A program made the translations under genes and the position numbers. Of a stretch of DNA of 6,747 nucleotides, positions 6,014 to 6,747 are shown piece by piece (within the stretch, counting starts at the first letter, position 1; each line of letters begins with the position of its first letter). The notes beneath the pieces were generated by a model that worked only from the letters and a program-made list of their open reading frames with translations, made no database searches and was not told the origin of the DNA. Source of the DNA: Methanothrix sp. (GTDB lineage: Archaea > Halobacteriota > Methanosarcinia > Methanotrichales > Methanotrichaceae); NCBI GenBank assembly GCA_028688535.1, contig JAQTXY010000109.1, positions 1 to 6,747 on the forward strand. Direction: 5' to 3'.

Positions 6014-6030
6014 CCAAAAAATATAAATAT
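6014..6030 (+). promoter_or_regulatory. BRE/TATA promoter of the exported-protein gene
   Basis: CCAAAAA (BRE-like, purine-rich) is followed directly by ATATAAATAT (6021-6030), a near-consensus archaeal TATA box. It is centred about 29 bp before ATG 6055, which predicts a leaderless or nearly leaderless mRNA. This is the best promoter in the window. Confidence 0.7.
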
Positions 6031-6054
6031 TATCAACTCTGACAGTATCTTATA

Positions 6055-6483
6055 ATGAAGACTGTATGGGGTGAGATAATCAAGAAAATTGGCGTTATAT
6101 TGGTGCTGGCTGTGACTATGCTCTCGGTTCATGTAATGGCGCAGGGCATTGCCGGCAACGGAGGTGTGGATATCCTTGGAAAAAATGGAGGGATATTTGA
6201 GACGGAAGGAACTGCTTTCAGGTTTCCGGAGTTGCAGGATACAAACATCGATAGCCTGATTGTTGGTGATGATAAGGCTCTGGCTATTGGAGATAACTGG
6301 CATAAGAAACCACTTGCAACTGCTACCAACAATCTGGAGATAAAGAAGAATCAGAATTCCGGGAATTGCAGTCCCTGCACTAAAGTCAACATCGACATGA
6401 TCAAAGCAGGTAATAGGAAGGCAATGGCTTATGGACCGTCTGATGCAGCAAACTACGTCAAGATAGTAACCAATCAGCAGTAG
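6055..6483 (+). CDS. small exported protein with internal duplication, function unknown
   Basis: This 142-residue protein has a Sec-type signal peptide: a basic-ended n-region (MKTVWGEIIKK, 1-11), a hydrophobic core (IGVILVLAVTMLSVHV, 12-27) and probable cleavage near MAQ-G (28-31). The mature part is about 112 residues and contains two related units. Unit 1 (64-100) reads NID..., GDDKALAIG, then NNLEIKKNQ. Unit 2 (112-141) reads NID..., GNRKAMAYG, then NYVKIVTNQ. Between them lies CSPC (105-108), a CxxC that could form a disulfide or bind metal. It has no membrane anchor after cleavage and is not recognised as a known enzyme. The strong TATA box and lack of leader support this strand and start. 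An ORF also runs through the opposite strand but has no such support. The gene is monocistronic as far as can be seen, followed by a hairpin at 6531. Confidence 0.75.
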   Translation: MKTVWGEIIKKIGVILVLAVTMLSVHVMAQGIAGNGGVDILGKNGGIFETEGTAFRFPELQDTNIDSLIVGDDKALAIGDNWHKKPLATATNNLEIKKNQNSGNCSPCTKVNIDMIKAGNRKAMAYGPSDAANYVKIVTNQQ

Positions 6484-6530
6484 CATCATGATTGCTTGTC
6501 TGATGTGGTTTGAGATCGGATAATAAGAAA

Positions 6531-6553
6531 CCCACTGACAGAGCGTTAGTGGG
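6531..6553. terminator. bidirectional hairpin terminator between convergent genes
   Basis: CCCACTGAC (6531-6539) pairs with GTTAGTGGG (6545-6553). This gives 9 bp with one G-U pair and a 5-nt loop. On the plus strand an AT-rich tract (AATTTTAT) follows a few bases later, and on the minus strand TTTCTTATTATC follows at once. It lies 47 nt after the exported-protein gene and 81 nt past the tRNA end, so it could stop both transcripts. Confidence 0.5.
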
Positions 6554-6634
6554 GCACTTCCTAATTTTATAACTCTATATTTTTGATATTATCTATAAAT
6601 CCAAGCTTTTCGAATTTCCACGGATAAGAAGACG

Positions 6635-6706
6635 TGCGGCTGCCGGGATTCGAACCCGGGTTACAGGCTTGGGAAGCCTATGTCATAACCACTGGACCAC
6701 AGCCGC
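6635..6706 (-). tRNA. tRNA-Gly (anticodon CCC)
   Basis: A full cloverleaf can be drawn on the minus strand. The acceptor stem GCGGCTG/CAGCCGC is 7 perfect pairs. The D-arm begins GTCC and contains AGTGGTTAT. The anticodon stem TAGGC/GCCTG flanks the loop TTCCCAA, with anticodon CCC at 6673-6671. The variable loop is 4 nt. The T-arm CCGGG/CCCGG has loop TTCGAAT. Discriminator base A is at 6635. Including the discriminator it is 72 nt, with no intron. CCA is not encoded (the next bases are CGT), as is common in archaea. It reads GGG glycine codons. Confidence 0.96.
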
Positions 6707-6731
6707 TCCATGACATTGATAACTTGATGCG

Positions 6732-6739
6732 ATTTTAAG
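6732..6739 (-). promoter_or_regulatory. possible TATA box for tRNA-Gly
   Basis: CTTAAAAT on the minus strand lies about 26-33 bp before the first tRNA base, the right distance for an archaeal stable-RNA promoter. It is a weak match at the edge of the window. Confidence 0.35.
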
Positions 6740-6747
6740 CAATAGAT

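Noticed and set aside
6001..6489. Open frame of 162 codons on the minus strand
   Set aside because: Antisense to the exported-protein gene. The plus strand has the signal peptide, the internal repeat and a strong TATA box; the minus-strand product has no recognisable features.
1..6747. CRISPR array, insertion sequence or integrated element
   Set aside because: No regularly spaced repeats, transposase or integrase motifs, or terminal inverted repeats were seen. The tRNA-Gly gene has no visible second copy of its 3' end in the window that would mark an attachment site.

Overview
The window looks like chromosomal DNA of a methanogenic archaeon, most likely an aceticlastic Methanothrix (Methanosaeta)-type euryarchaeon. 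The methanogen assignment rests on a gene for methanogenesis marker protein 9, the euryarchaeal recombinase paralogue RadB and an archaeal DUF447 protein. Archaeal-style TATA promoters with almost no mRNA leader and a tRNA gene without an encoded CCA end agree with this. The genus is an inference from overall gene style (a CHASE-PAS sensor kinase, moderate GC), not from a database match.

Layout. (1) 1-1055, minus: the N-terminal 351 residues of a membrane sensor (TM - CHASE - TM - coiled coil - PAS), cut by the window edge. (2) 1158-1658, plus: a RimI-type GNAT acetyltransferase, divergent from the sensor and convergent with radB (13-nt gap). (3) 4811-1672, minus: a tight four-gene cluster in transcription order: methanogenesis marker 9, a CitG/MdcB-like triphosphoribosyl-dephospho-CoA synthase homologue, DUF447 flavin-reductase-like protein, radB. 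Gaps are 3, 22 and 16 nt, so one operon is likely. (4) 4812-4954: a divergent control region with AT-rich promoter sequence and several perfect dyads. One dyad encloses the marker 9 start codon. (5) 4955-5392 and 5397-5867, plus: a repeat-containing beta-rich protein of unknown function, then a small COG2426-type membrane protein, 4 nt apart. (6) 6055-6483, plus: a small exported protein with an internal duplication and a CxxC, behind a strong BRE/TATA promoter that leaves essentially no leader. (7) 6706-6635, minus: tRNA-Gly(CCC). A hairpin at 6531-6553 lies between these last two convergent genes and could terminate both.

How the genes relate. The most interesting unit is the marker 9 operon. 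It joins a methanogen-specific Cys-rich protein of unknown function to a CitG homologue, although citrate lyase (the bacterial CitG client) is not expected in methanogens, and to a probable flavoprotein. This suggests an uncharacterised cofactor-synthesis or cofactor-attachment step linked to C1 or methanogenesis chemistry. That function is inferred from context only. No mobile elements, CRISPR arrays or rRNA genes are visible, and no stretch over 300 bases lacks a gene.
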